From an uncultured Collinsella sp. (GTDB lineage Bacteria; Actinomycetota; Coriobacteriia; Coriobacteriales; Coriobacteriaceae), in contig UQWV01000039.1 in the NCBI GenBank assembly GCA_900544845.1, forward strand, positions 1 through 19,336: a stretch of DNA of 19,336 nucleotides, written 5' to 3'. Shown here in pieces: positions 7,275 through 15,474 of this stretch. The translations under genes were made by a program, and so were the position numbers. The notes under the pieces are model-generated. The model had not been told where the DNA came from and made no database searches. It saw nothing but the letters and a program-made list of their open reading frames with translations. Positions within the stretch are counted from its first letter, which is position 1. Each line of letters starts with the position of its first letter.

Positions 7275-8318
7275 TTACTCGAAATATTGGAACTTGTTGG
7301 TTGAGAAGGCGAATGTTACGACGAAGCCTTCGCCCGGCTCCGATGCCGCGGTGACGTCGATGCCCATCTTGGAGCACAGGCGCGCCACCAGGTAGAGGCC
7401 GATGCCCGTTGCGCGCTTGGTGGTGCGGCCGTTGTCGCCGGTAAAGCCCTTCTCGAACACGCGCGGCAGGTCTGCCGCACACACGCCGCAGCCGTTGTCC
7501 GCGACGGTAAGCTCGATGCGCTCGCTCGCCAGACCCTCGTCCAGCAACGCACCCGAAAACACGATCTTTGCGCCGTCCTCACGCGCATATTTAATGCTGT
7601 TCTGAATGAGCTGGCCCAGAATAAACTCGAGCCATTTCTCGTCGGTAAAGACCTCAAAGTCGAGGTTCTCGCACACCGGAGCCACGTGCGCCGCGATAAG
7701 CTCGCGCGCGTTGGCTTTAATCGCGCCCGTCACCAAGGTCTTGAGATCCCAGCGGCGAATCAGGTAGTCGCGCTCCACGACTTCCGAGCGCGCATAGTAC
7801 AGAGCTTGGTCGATATAGCGCTCCACGCGGGCAAGCTCGCGTGCCAGATCGTCCACGCGCGACAGGTCGTCTTCGCTACCGTCCAGGTTTTCCAAAATCA
7901 GATGGGCCGCCGCCAGGGGCAGCTTGGCCTCATGGACCCAGCTCTCGATATAGTCGCGATAGTCATCGGTCTGACGGCGGCCTTCGGCAACCTCGTCGCA
8001 AGCGGCTTTGCCCACCCGGCGCAAGACCTCGTACTCGAGCTCGCCCTCGGCATAGGTCGGGCATTGCACCATCTCCTGCACCCATGCGGGACTCTCGAGC
8101 TCCTCGGCCGCACGCTCCAGCTGGCGCAGAAAACGACGACGGCGCGCGTACTCGATCACGATGCCGAGCATACCAAAGATATAGGACACGCCGACCGCCA
8201 CGACCACGATAGAAACGGGTGCGCCGGCGACCGTCAGCACAAAGCAGCTCAGCAGCACGCCGCACGTCCACACGGCGACGGGAAGCAGCGCGTCTTTAAA
8301 GAACTTGGCAAACGACAT
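7275..8318 (-). CDS. Sensor histidine kinase, intramembrane-sensing (BceS-like)
   Basis: The 347-residue kinase has two closely spaced N-terminal membrane helices (about 10-31 and 34-54) with almost no extracellular loop, the layout of intramembrane-sensing kinases such as BceS and GraS. The phospho-acceptor is H129 in SWVHEAKLPL, the variant H-box of that group. The ATPase domain shows the N-box N240 in LIQNSIKYA, DNGCG (274-278), FEKGFTG (288-294) and TGIGLYL (304-310). BceS-type kinases usually work with a BceAB ABC transporter in antimicrobial-peptide resistance; no such transporter is present in this window. The gene starts nine bases after the response-regulator stop codon, so the two form an operon. 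The signal is unknown. Confidence 0.92.
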   Translation of the reverse strand: MSFAKFFKDALLPVAVWTCGVLLSCFVLTVAGAPVSIVVVAVGVSYIFGMLGIVIEYARRRRFLRQLERAAEELESPAWVQEMVQCPTYAEGELEYEVLRRVGKAACDEVAEGRRQTDDYRDYIESWVHEAKLPLAAAHLILENLDGSEDDLSRVDDLARELARVERYIDQALYYARSEVVERDYLIRRWDLKTLVTGAIKANARELIAAHVAPVCENLDFEVFTDEKWLEFILGQLIQNSIKYAREDGAKIVFSGALLDEGLASERIELTVADNGCGVCAADLPRVFEKGFTGDNGRTTKRATGIGLYLVARLCSKMGIDVTAASEPGEGFVVTFAFSTNKFQYFE

Positions 8319-8327
8319 AGCCGGCCC

Positions 8328-8999
8328 CTAGACCGAATAGCCCTGGCCGCGGTGCGTGGTCAAATACCCCTTGATGCCGATTTTTTCGAGCGTGGTGCGC
8401 AGGCGGTTGATGTTAACGGTGAGCGTATTGTCGTCCACGAAGGCGTCGGAGTCCCACAGGTCCTGCATGATGGCCGAACGCGAAACGATCTTGCCCGCGC
8501 GGCTCAGAAGCAGCGAGAGGATACGCAGCTCGTTTTTGGTGAGCTCGGTACTGGTGCCGGTTAGCGTGTTGGTGACCATGGAGCGTGCAAGGTCGAGCTC
8601 CAGTCCCTTGTGTACGAGCGTGCTGCGCTCGCCCGCCGCCGCGGTGCGACGCAGCAAGGCATTGATGCGCGCCACGAGCACACGGGCGCTATAGGGCTTG
8701 GGAACAAAGTCGTCCGCACCGAGCGTCATGGCCATGACCTCGTCGATCTCGGTCGTGCGCGACGTGAGGACGATGATGGGAACCTCGGATTCGCGGCGAA
8801 CCTCGTGGCAGATATGCTGGCCGTCCTTGACGGGAAGCGTGAGGTCGAGCAGCACCAGGTCGGGCGCGGCGGCGAGAATATCGCGCGAGACATGCTCAAA
8901 CGATTCGCAGGCCTCGATTTCAAACCCGGCGCGGGCAAGGATGTCGATAAGCTCACGACGAATGGGCTCGTCGTCCTCAACGACATAGATCAGCGCCAT
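8328..8999 (-). CDS. Response regulator, OmpR/PhoB family
   Basis: The 223-residue DNA-binding partner of the adjacent kinase has an N-terminal receiver domain with the acidic pocket E8/D9/D10 (VVEDDEP), phospho-acceptor D52 in LLDLTLPVKDG, and the conserved K in FVPKPYSARVL. The C-terminal winged helix begins near LVHKGLELDL and ends at TTHRGQGYSV. The frame is open to an upstream ATG at 9023, but GGAGG lies four bases before the ATG at 8999 and the family N-terminus MALIYVVEDD begins there, so 8999 is preferred. It is the first gene of the two-gene operon. CATAAT near 9040 on the minus strand could be a -10, but no good -35 accompanies it. Confidence 0.94.
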   Translation of the reverse strand: MALIYVVEDDEPIRRELIDILARAGFEIEACESFEHVSRDILAAAPDLVLLDLTLPVKDGQHICHEVRRESEVPIIVLTSRTTEIDEVMAMTLGADDFVPKPYSARVLVARINALLRRTAAAGERSTLVHKGLELDLARSMVTNTLTGTSTELTKNELRILSLLLSRAGKIVSRSAIMQDLWDSDAFVDDNTLTVNINRLRTTLEKIGIKGYLTTHRGQGYSV

Positions 9000-9111
9000 G
9001 TGTCCTCCCATTTCGCGTAACATGCACCTTTCACACCATTATGCCCACAGCGTCGCAGCGATACGACCCCGTGGGCACCTAATGTGACAAAAGCGTTCGG
9101 TAGTCTTGAGA

Positions 9112-9147
9112 GAAAATAGGGGCCGACCGGTCCTAAACCGATCGGCC
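9112..9147 (-). terminator. Intrinsic terminator of the aminotransferase operon
   Basis: On the minus strand GGCCGATCGGT pairs with ACCGGTCGGCC (9137-9147 with 9121-9131, 10 of 11 positions) around a five-base loop, and CCCTATTTTCTC follows. It lies 23 bases beyond the aminotransferase stop codon. Confidence 0.8.
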
Positions 9148-9169
9148 TCATCACTTCGACCTCGAGCCT

Positions 9170-10300
9170 CTACTCGAGCGTACGCATGTATGCAGAGATG
9201 GCATCCAGGCCCTTCTGCAGGTCGTCGGTGTTATCGGAGTATGCATAGCCGATGCGCATGCTCTTGGGCTCCTCGAAGCAATCGCCCGGGGTGACGAGCG
9301 CGCCGGACTTCTTAATCATGTCGATGCAGAACGTCCTGGAGTCGATGTCGTAGTCGTAATACACGAGCGCGGTGGTACCCGCCTCGGGCTTAACGAACGA
9401 CAGGTGCGGCTCGCTCTCGACCCACTTCTCCAGAACAGCAAGGTTCTGACGGACGATGCGACGGCTGCGCTCAAGGATCACGGAAGCGTTGCCCAGAATC
9501 AGCTCCGCCACCGACTCGCTGAATATGCCGGCGGAAATCAGGTTGTAGTCGCGATGCGAGAGCAGCGCGCGACGGAGCTCCGGGCTCTTGGTGACCGCCC
9601 AGCCCAGACGCAGGCCGGCGAACGACCAGACCTTGGACATGGATGCGGTGACGATGGCCTTGTCGTACAGGTCGATCACGGACTCGGAGTACTCATCCGT
9701 CTGAGTAAGCAGACGGTAGACTTCGTCACAGAGCAGCCACGCGTCGTGTTTGCGCGCGACCTCGACAATCGCCTTGAGCGTATCGGTGTCGAGCAGGGCG
9801 CCCGTGGGGTTGTCCGGGTTATTGATGCAGATGAGCTTGGTATCGTCGGTCACCAGGGCATCGAGCGCGTCGACGTCGACGTGGTAGCCGTTCTTGCGAT
9901 CGAGCTGAAGGATATCGACCTTCGCGCCGCACATCTCGGGAATCGAGTAAAGCTGCTGGTAGGTGGGCTTGACGGAGACTACGTGATCGCCCGGTTCGAC
10001 GAGCGTGGAAATAACCAGGGAGTTGGCACCGGTCGCGCCGTGCGTGGGCACGATATGCCCGGGCTCGACCGTCTTATAGAGACGCGCGACCCCCTCGAGG
10101 AAGCCGGGCTGCCCCTCGATGTCTCCGTAGGTGAATCGGCGCGAGCACAGGCTATCGAGCCACGCCTTCTTGTCAGTGTTCGTATGCTCGAACAGCTGGT
10201 CGAGCGTGAGGGAGTAGACGCACGTCTCTGCAACGTTGTGGGTGCACTTGGTCTCCCACTCGTTCATCCACTGCTCGACGGCGAAATCCTTGATCTGCAT
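9170..10300 (-). CDS. PLP-dependent aminotransferase, class I/II
   Basis: The 376-residue fold-type I PLP enzyme shows NPDNPTG (161-167), D192 and Y195 in LCDEVYR, the Schiff-base lysine K223 in SMSKVWSFAGLRLGW, and the carboxylate-binding arginine in SMRIGYA near 352. The order of motifs recalls the capreomycidine-synthase-like branch as well as ordinary class I transaminases, so the substrate is open. AAGGAA precedes the ATG at 10300 at good spacing. The gene starts 24 bases after the upstream OCD-family gene ends, and a terminator follows it, so the two are co-transcribed. A transaminase paired with an NAD(P)-dependent imino-acid or amino-acid enzyme suggests catabolism or conversion of a specific amino acid; this is inferred from context only. 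Confidence 0.9.
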   Translation of the reverse strand: MQIKDFAVEQWMNEWETKCTHNVAETCVYSLTLDQLFEHTNTDKKAWLDSLCSRRFTYGDIEGQPGFLEGVARLYKTVEPGHIVPTHGATGANSLVISTLVEPGDHVVSVKPTYQQLYSIPEMCGAKVDILQLDRKNGYHVDVDALDALVTDDTKLICINNPDNPTGALLDTDTLKAIVEVARKHDAWLLCDEVYRLLTQTDEYSESVIDLYDKAIVTASMSKVWSFAGLRLGWAVTKSPELRRALLSHRDYNLISAGIFSESVAELILGNASVILERSRRIVRQNLAVLEKWVESEPHLSFVKPEAGTTALVYYDYDIDSRTFCIDMIKKSGALVTPGDCFEEPKSMRIGYAYSDNTDDLQKGLDAISAYMRTLE

Positions 10301-10324
10301 TGTCGTTTCCTTTCCTTGACTTTC

Positions 10325-11356
10325 TTACAGCTCCACCACGGTACCCAGCCCCGCCTCGACGGCGCGGTCGTAGGCGATTTTCGATGCCGAAAGGTCCTGA
10401 ACGGCGATGCCCGACGTATCGAACACCGTCACCTGCTCGTCATCCGAGCGCCCCGTAGCCGCGCCGGCGATGACTTCGCCGAGCTCCGCTTTGATGTCCT
10501 CGGGCGTGATGGCGCCCTCGGCAACCGGAATCTCCAGCTCACCGGACGCGACCGATTGCTCGCGGTCGTCGACGTAAACAGCGGCACGGGCGACAAGCGC
10601 CGAGGCGAGCTCCTGCTTGCCGGGCATGTCGGCACCGACGCAGGAGATATGCGTACCAGGACGCACCCATGAATCGAGAATGATGGGCTTGGTCGCCGGC
10701 GTGATCGTCACGATGATGTCGGCCTCCGCCGCGGCACCTTGGCCGTCAGCCGTCGCCTCGATGGAATAGGTGGATGCCTCGCGAGCATGCTCGCAGGCGC
10801 CCAAGATATGGGCGACCTCGCCTCGCATGCGCTCGACGCGGGCCTCGGGCGCGGCATCGGAAACCGGCTCCCACACCTTGACCTCACTCACTTTGGGACA
10901 GGCGGCGAGGGCGCCCGCCACCATATAGGTGCTCATATGGCCGGCACCCGCAACAAGCAGTTTGGACGCATCCGACCGAGCCAGCCACTTGGCACCGAGT
11001 GCAGCGGCGGCGCCAGTGCGAAGTCCAGTGACGGCAGAGGCATTGAGCAGCGCCAACGGCTCGCCCGTCGCGTTGTCGCACAGCAGCGTGGTGCCAAAGA
11101 TCTCAGGTAGCCCCTTTTTGGGGTTCTGAGAAAACCAGGCGGTGAGCTTGAGACCGAAGAGGCCGCTTCCCGCCAACTCGCCCGAGCGGATATCCATATC
11201 GGCCACACCGGGCTCGAACTGCTCATATACCATCGGCCACGCAACGCCCTTGCCCGTTGCCTTCTGGCGATATGCCTCCTCCACGGCAGCGATTGCATCC
11301 TCAATCGTCAGCACCTTGGAAACTTCCTCGGCCGAAAGCACCACCATCTGCCCCAT
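10325..11356 (-). CDS. Ornithine cyclodeaminase / mu-crystallin family protein
   Basis: The 343-residue protein belongs to a family of NAD(P)-dependent enzymes that includes ornithine cyclodeaminase, alanine dehydrogenase and ketimine reductases. Family marks are K70 in FGLKLTAWFSQNPKKGLP, ASAVTGLRTGAAAALGAKWL around R113, the Rossmann GAGHMS at 137-142, and SCVGADMPGKQEL. The usual GAGxQA is altered to GAGHMS here. The precise substrate cannot be assigned from motifs. Three ATGs lie near the start; AGGAG (11362-11366 on the minus strand) is five bases from the ATG at 11356 and only two from 11359, so 11356 is chosen. It is the first gene of an operon with the aminotransferase and is divergent from a PucR-type activator. 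Confidence 0.9.
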   Translation of the reverse strand: MGQMVVLSAEEVSKVLTIEDAIAAVEEAYRQKATGKGVAWPMVYEQFEPGVADMDIRSGELAGSGLFGLKLTAWFSQNPKKGLPEIFGTTLLCDNATGEPLALLNASAVTGLRTGAAAALGAKWLARSDASKLLVAGAGHMSTYMVAGALAACPKVSEVKVWEPVSDAAPEARVERMRGEVAHILGACEHAREASTYSIEATADGQGAAAEADIIVTITPATKPIILDSWVRPGTHISCVGADMPGKQELASALVARAAVYVDDREQSVASGELEIPVAEGAITPEDIKAELGEVIAGAATGRSDDEQVTVFDTSGIAVQDLSASKIAYDRAVEAGLGTVVEL

Positions 11357-11391
11357 CATCGCTCCTCTCAGCGAAAGCTTTACGTTGCCTC

Positions 11392-11420
11392 ACTGTACGG
11401 TTTAGTTACGATGCCGCCAA
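11392..11420 (-). promoter_or_regulatory. Candidate promoter of the OCD-aminotransferase operon
   Basis: On the minus strand TTGGCG (11415-11420) and TACAGT (11392-11397) are separated by 17 bases, each matching four of six consensus positions. A start about seven bases further on would give a leader of about 30 bases. Confidence 0.35.
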
Positions 11421-11436
11421 GGATCATTTCTTGTTG

Positions 11437-11452
11437 GAATCTACAACGATTC
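11437..11452. promoter_or_regulatory. Small inverted repeat, possible operator
   Basis: GAATC (11437-11441) and GATTC (11448-11452) form a perfect inverted repeat with a six-base spacer. It lies between the two divergent promoters in an AT-rich stretch, where an activator of the PucR type might bind. Short repeats like this also occur by chance. Confidence 0.25.
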
Positions 11453-11484
11453 TCAATCTGATTTTTCGTTCTATCAGCATGTAT

Positions 11485-11514
11485 TTGAACTATTTCTCGC
11501 ATCAACGGCATAAT
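11485..11514 (+). promoter_or_regulatory. Candidate promoter of the PucR-type regulator
   Basis: TTGAAC (11485-11490) and CATAAT (11509-11514) are separated by 18 bases, matching four and five of six consensus positions. The predicted start near 11521 gives a leader of about 53 bases before the ATG at 11574. Confidence 0.45.
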
Positions 11515-11573
11515 GATGTGCGATTATCCTATTTCTACCGGTACTTATTGTAGCTATTTACAAGGTGATACTG

Positions 11574-12755
11574 ATGCTATACACCATCTCGGACTTCTCA
11601 CGGGAATATGAGGGGTCGGTCCGTCTAATCGCCGGCAGCGATGGCGTCTCGCGTGCCGTCTCCGGCGTCGGAATCCTCGATTATGAACTTATGCCCGGCC
11701 TCAAGAACAAATACCAGCGCGTCAACTTCAGCTCAGACGAGATCATCCTCAGCACTTTCCTCTATGCGAAGGACGACCCGTACCTCATCACTGAAGCCGT
11801 GAAATACCTCGTCGCCAAGGGAACGAGCGGTCTCATCATCAAAAACGTCCTGCACATCCCGATTCCCGACCAAGCCATCCGCTACGCCAACGCGCGACAC
11901 TACCCGGTCTTTCTCACGACTGACGACTCACTGTTCTTTGACAGCGTCATCTATGAGGTCAAACGGCATATCGAGCAGCTCGCGTCCATCGACTTCGCCC
12001 AGCGCGAGATCGATGCCCTGAGGACAGACGCATCGCCCGAGTCCATCTGCCGATGCATCCGAGGCCTCAACCCGTCATTTCTGGACGAAGCGGTCGCCCT
12101 GTTCGCATCGTTTGCAGAGCCCCTCGACCCGCGTACGTTTTTGCAAATCGAGCGTCTCTGTGCAAAATCGACCCTCGCCGGATGCCACAACATGCTGGCA
12201 CCCTATGACGGAGGTTTGTTATTCGTAGCGACAAGCGACTCGGAACAGACGCTCGATGTGGAGCGAATCGTGCAGGCGCTCACGGAGCTCATCGAGGCTA
12301 GCGGTATCGATGGCGGAGCGGAAGGGCTCGGCATCAGCGATATTCTGTTTGGAGACGAGGCGGTGGCGCAGGCGATCTCGCAGGCGATTTACGCACAGCG
12401 CCTATCTTGTCAACGAGCCGAGAGTCCCGTGCGCTATACGCAGCTCGGCATCCTGAGAACCGTGATGCCTTTTGCGGAAACCCCGGAGATGCGATCGTTC
12501 TCGGAGGCGATTCTCTCGCCGATACGCGAGCACGACAGTGAGCATGGCAGCGAGCTGGAATCCACGCTCGCCGCATTCATCGAGAACGACCGACGTATCG
12601 AGCGAACCGCCAAGCAGACTGGCCAGCACCCGAACACGATTCGATATCGCCTCGATAAGGTGACGGCTCTCACCGGACTGAGCTACAAATGCGCCCCGGA
12701 GATGGAGCAGCTGTCGCTCGCCTACGCCATCGAACGCGCTCGCTCGCTTCAGTAA
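11574..12755 (+). CDS. PucR/CdaR-type transcriptional regulator
   Basis: The 393-residue protein has an N-terminal PucR-like domain (about 1-130; LYTISDFSREYEGSVRLIAG at the start, then the YLVAKGTSGLIIK region) and a C-terminal PucR-type helix-turn-helix in the last ~65 residues, with TAKQTGQHPNTIRYRLDKV as its core. The family contains activators of catabolic and amino-acid-responsive genes. The frame is open from a GTG at 11565, but AAGGTGA at 11562-11568 is well spaced for the ATG at 11574, so 11574 is used. It is divergent from the OCD-aminotransferase operon, which it probably controls. It converges with the next minus-strand gene, ending only 18 bases from it. Confidence 0.88.
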   Translation: MLYTISDFSREYEGSVRLIAGSDGVSRAVSGVGILDYELMPGLKNKYQRVNFSSDEIILSTFLYAKDDPYLITEAVKYLVAKGTSGLIIKNVLHIPIPDQAIRYANARHYPVFLTTDDSLFFDSVIYEVKRHIEQLASIDFAQREIDALRTDASPESICRCIRGLNPSFLDEAVALFASFAEPLDPRTFLQIERLCAKSTLAGCHNMLAPYDGGLLFVATSDSEQTLDVERIVQALTELIEASGIDGGAEGLGISDILFGDEAVAQAISQAIYAQRLSCQRAESPVRYTQLGILRTVMPFAETPEMRSFSEAILSPIREHDSEHGSELESTLAAFIENDRRIERTAKQTGQHPNTIRYRLDKVTALTGLSYKCAPEMEQLSLAYAIERARSLQ

Positions 12756-12773
12756 GCCCACCCCGCCTTGAGG

Positions 12774-13484
12774 TTAGGAGCGGCGGGCACGGAGCTTTTC
12801 GTAGCCTTCGGCGAAGAAGGCGACCGTGGCGGCGTCGGCCTCGGCGGCGTCCGTCTCGGTCGCGGGGACCACGCCGTGCTCGTCGCTCACCAGGAACAGC
12901 GCGCCCTTAAGCTGCGCGGGAATGTCTACGCGCGTGACCGGGATGCCCTTGGTCTGGGCCAGCTGCTCGATGAGCGTCGCCGTGCCGCACAGAAACTCGT
13001 CCGCCGGCGCCACAAAGGCGAGCTCGCCGTTGTTGACAGCGGCGAGCAGCTCGGGCGCCACGCCGGTTTCGTCGGCCTCGGAGCGGGCCTCGGCGGAGCG
13101 GGCACGTAGCGCCTTAGCCGACGTATCGGTTAGCGGCTCGTACTCCCCCACCGTCATGGCGGCGTTGCCGTTAACGTCGATCACCAGCATGAGCACGCCA
13201 TCGTGCGCGGTATAGTCGCCCTCGGCTAGCGACCACTCAACGTGCTGCTTGGCCCAGCTGCGCATGTTATGGGTAAGCGGCTCGCCCTGCACCAAGCGCT
13301 CGGACAGTGCGCGAATGTGGCGGTTGAGCATGGGCACTTTTTTATTGGACATGCGCCAACGGCAGACAAGCGCGGGCTTGTCGAGCGTAAACTTCTCGAC
13401 CGCCTCCTGATTGGCGCAAAAGTCCTCGTACGCACGCTGATCCTCGGCATTGCCAAACAGCTCGGCATCATCAATCTGGGGCAT
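12774..13484 (-). CDS. Conserved-looking protein of unknown function
   Basis: I do not recognise this 236-residue protein. It is soluble, acidic and Ala-rich, with no signal peptide or membrane helix. It begins with MPQIDDAELFGNAEDQRAYED, has a central VLMLVIDVNGNAAMTVGEYE segment that looks like a strand-rich core, and ends in GALFLVSDEHGVVPATE followed by an Ala-rich helix with AFFAEGYEKLRARR. The codon pattern and good GC3 support a real gene. Two starts compete: the ATG at 13484 with AAAGG seven bases upstream (chosen), and the ATG at 13508 with GAGG five bases upstream. It is downstream of purH on the same strand but is separated from it by a terminator, and it appears to have its own promoter. 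Confidence 0.75.
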   Translation of the reverse strand: MPQIDDAELFGNAEDQRAYEDFCANQEAVEKFTLDKPALVCRWRMSNKKVPMLNRHIRALSERLVQGEPLTHNMRSWAKQHVEWSLAEGDYTAHDGVLMLVIDVNGNAAMTVGEYEPLTDTSAKALRARSAEARSEADETGVAPELLAAVNNGELAFVAPADEFLCGTATLIEQLAQTKGIPVTRVDIPAQLKGALFLVSDEHGVVPATETDAAEADAATVAFFAEGYEKLRARRS

Positions 13485-13516
13485 GGTCATACCTTTCGTG
13501 TTAGTCATTCCGTCCT

Positions 13517-13522
13517 CTTATA
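13517..13522 (-). promoter_or_regulatory. Possible -10 box of the unknown-function gene
   Basis: The minus strand reads TATAAG here, five of six consensus positions, just after the purH terminator. The predicted start near 13510 would leave the ATG at 13508 essentially leaderless and the ATG at 13484 with a leader of about 26 bases. No good -35 is visible. Confidence 0.35.
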
Positions 13523-13524
13523 CC

Positions 13525-13560
13525 AAAAAGACGGCCCTCCAAACGGAGCGACCGTCTTTT
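13525..13560 (-). terminator. Intrinsic terminator of purH
   Basis: AAAAGACGG (13526-13534) pairs with CCGTCTTTT (13552-13560), with a further CTCC/GGAG pairing inside. On the minus strand it reads out as CCGTCTTTTTGG, 30 bases after the purH stop codon. Confidence 0.85.
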
Positions 13561-13589
13561 GCAGAGATTATTTTGTCCCGGGGCGAAAC

Positions 13590-15197
13590 TTAGTGACGGA
13601 AATGCCTGGCCCCCGTGAAGACCATCGCAATACCATGCTCGTTGCAAGCCTGGATGCTCTCGTCGTCGCGCTTGGAGCCGCCGGGCTGGATGATGCAGGT
13701 CACGCCGTGTGCAGCAAGCACGTCGACGTTGTCGCGGAACGGGAAGAACGCGTCGCTTGCACAGGCAAAGCCGCCCTTCTCCACGCCCTCGCGCTCGCAG
13801 AAGTCCTCGGCGCGCTCGCAGGCAAGCAGCGCAGAGTCAACGCGGTTAGGCTGACCCGGGCCCATGCCAATGCCGGCCTTGCCCTTGGAGACCAGGATGG
13901 CGTTGGACTTAACGCCCTTGCAGACCTTCCAGGCAAACTCGAGCTCGGCCATCTCGGCGTCGGTGGGCTTGCGGTCGGTGGGGAACGTAAAGGTCGCGGG
14001 ATCCTCGGTCACGTGGTCGACTTCCTGCACCAGCATGCCGCCGTCGATGGAGCGCAGCTCCACCTGGGCGCCGTGGTCCACGCCGCCGGTGGCCAGCACG
14101 CGCAGGTTGGGGCGCTTGGCCATGCGCTCGAGCGCCTCGTCGGTGTAGCTCGGGGCGATGATAACCTCGACGAACTGCTTGTTCTGATCGGCAAAGTGCT
14201 CGACCAGCTCATAGGGAACCTCGCGGTTGCAGGCAATGATGCCGCCGAAGGCGCTCTTGGGATCGCAGGCGAAGGCGCGGTCGTAAGCGGACGTAATGTC
14301 CTCGGCAACGGCGGAGCCGCAGGGGTTCTGGTGCTTGAGAATCACGCAGGCCGGCTCGTCGAATTCGCGGACCAGGTTCCAAGCGGCGTCGGCATCCAGA
14401 TAGTTGTTGTAGCTGAGCGGCTTGCCCTGGATCTGCTCGGAGCCCACGAGCGGGAACTGCGAGCTCGCGGTGTTCTCGCAACCCTCGGCAAAGCGATAGA
14501 CCGTGGCCTTCTGCTGCGGGTTCTCGCCATAGCGCAGGTCGTCGACCTTCTCCAGCGAGATCTCGAGCTTGGCAGAGGTGTCCGCCACGTCGCTTGCCTG
14601 GGCGGCAAGCCAACGGGAGATAGCCGTGTCGTAGGCGGCGGTGGTCTGGTAGACCTTCACCTGCAGGCGACGACGAGTGGAAAGCGTGGTGCAGCCACCG
14701 GTCTCGTGCATCTCGGCCAGGACGGCATCATAGTCGGCCGGGTCGGAGATGACGGTAACGCTCGCGGCGTTCTTAGCGGCGGAGCGCAGCATGGAGGGGC
14801 CACCGATGTCGATGTGCTCGATGGCGTCCGCGAAGGTGACCTCGGGGTTGGCGACGGTTTTCTCGAACTCGTACAGGTTGACGACGACCAGGTCGATCAG
14901 CTTAATGCCGTGCTGAGCGGCCTCCTGCATGTGCTGCTCGGAATCGCGGCGGGCCAGCAGCGCGCCGTGAACCTTGGGGTGCAGGGTCTTAACGCGGCCG
15001 TCCATCATCTCGGGATAGCCCGTGAACTCCTCGATGGGGGTTACGGGAACGCCCGCGTCCTCAATGGCACGAGCCGTGCCGCCCGTAGAGATGATCTCGA
15101 CGCCAAAGTCATCGACCAGCGTCCGTGCGAAATCGACGACGCCCGTCTTATCGGTAACCGAGATCAACGCGCGTGCGATCTTCACATCAGATCCCAT
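13590..15197 (-). CDS. purH: Bifunctional AICAR transformylase / IMP cyclohydrolase
   Basis: The 535-residue enzyme carries out the last two steps of de novo IMP synthesis in the cytoplasm: formylation of AICAR by 10-formyl-THF, then ring closure. The N-terminal cyclohydrolase domain (about 1-150) starts with ALISVTDKTGVVDFA and contains IISTGGTARAIEDAG and KTLHPKVHGALLARRD. The transformylase domain shows DLRYGENPQQKATVYR, ILKHQNPCGSAVAED, GIGMGPGQPNRVDSA, ASDAFFPFRDNVD and the C-terminal FTGARHFRH. AGGAGG lies five bases before the ATG at 15197. Length is within the family range. The gene stands alone, away from other pur genes, with its own terminator. Confidence 0.97.
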   Translation of the reverse strand: MGSDVKIARALISVTDKTGVVDFARTLVDDFGVEIISTGGTARAIEDAGVPVTPIEEFTGYPEMMDGRVKTLHPKVHGALLARRDSEQHMQEAAQHGIKLIDLVVVNLYEFEKTVANPEVTFADAIEHIDIGGPSMLRSAAKNAASVTVISDPADYDAVLAEMHETGGCTTLSTRRRLQVKVYQTTAAYDTAISRWLAAQASDVADTSAKLEISLEKVDDLRYGENPQQKATVYRFAEGCENTASSQFPLVGSEQIQGKPLSYNNYLDADAAWNLVREFDEPACVILKHQNPCGSAVAEDITSAYDRAFACDPKSAFGGIIACNREVPYELVEHFADQNKQFVEVIIAPSYTDEALERMAKRPNLRVLATGGVDHGAQVELRSIDGGMLVQEVDHVTEDPATFTFPTDRKPTDAEMAELEFAWKVCKGVKSNAILVSKGKAGIGMGPGQPNRVDSALLACERAEDFCEREGVEKGGFACASDAFFPFRDNVDVLAAHGVTCIIQPGGSKRDDESIQACNEHGIAMVFTGARHFRH

Positions 15198-15271
15198 GCA
15201 GTCCTCCTGTCTGGTACGCCGCCGTGCTCTGTGAGTCGGTGATACGTCGATCTGCAGCGCTCGCGCAGCGG

Positions 15272-15293
15272 CATTGAAAATACTGATTCAATG
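15272..15293. promoter_or_regulatory. Inverted repeat upstream of purH
   Basis: CATTGAA (15272-15278) and TTCAATG (15287-15293) form a perfect seven-base inverted repeat with an eight-base spacer, about 75 bases upstream of the purH start. On the minus strand a weak promoter (TTGATG, 16 bases, TATTTT) overlaps it, so it could be an operator. No purine riboswitch core is visible in this leader. Confidence 0.35.
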
Positions 15294-15474
15294 TAGCGCA
15301 TCAAGCGCATCGATGCACCCCGCAACGGGCGCATGTGCAGAAAAAGTTTGCGAGCAGAGGGGATGGGCACGGCACTGGGCACGGTGAGTTCATGGAACAC
15401 AGGGGCACCATAATTAGATGCCAATGGCGTGGTAGAACTGTGCTCGATATGCATCCGCAAAAGAAAGAGGCACC

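Noticed and set aside
9404..10672. A 422-residue plus-strand frame opposite the aminotransferase and OCD genes
   Set aside because: Its His/Arg/Asp-rich low-complexity composition is typical of an antisense shadow, and the minus-strand genes have clear active-site motifs.
13242..15242. A 666-residue open frame on the plus strand opposite purH and the unknown gene
   Set aside because: It is antisense to purH, whose family motifs are unmistakable. Long antisense frames are expected in GC-rich DNA, and the product has no recognisable domain.
15198..15474. Purine riboswitch in the purH leader
   Set aside because: No conserved three-stem purine-aptamer core is visible; only a short inverted repeat is present.
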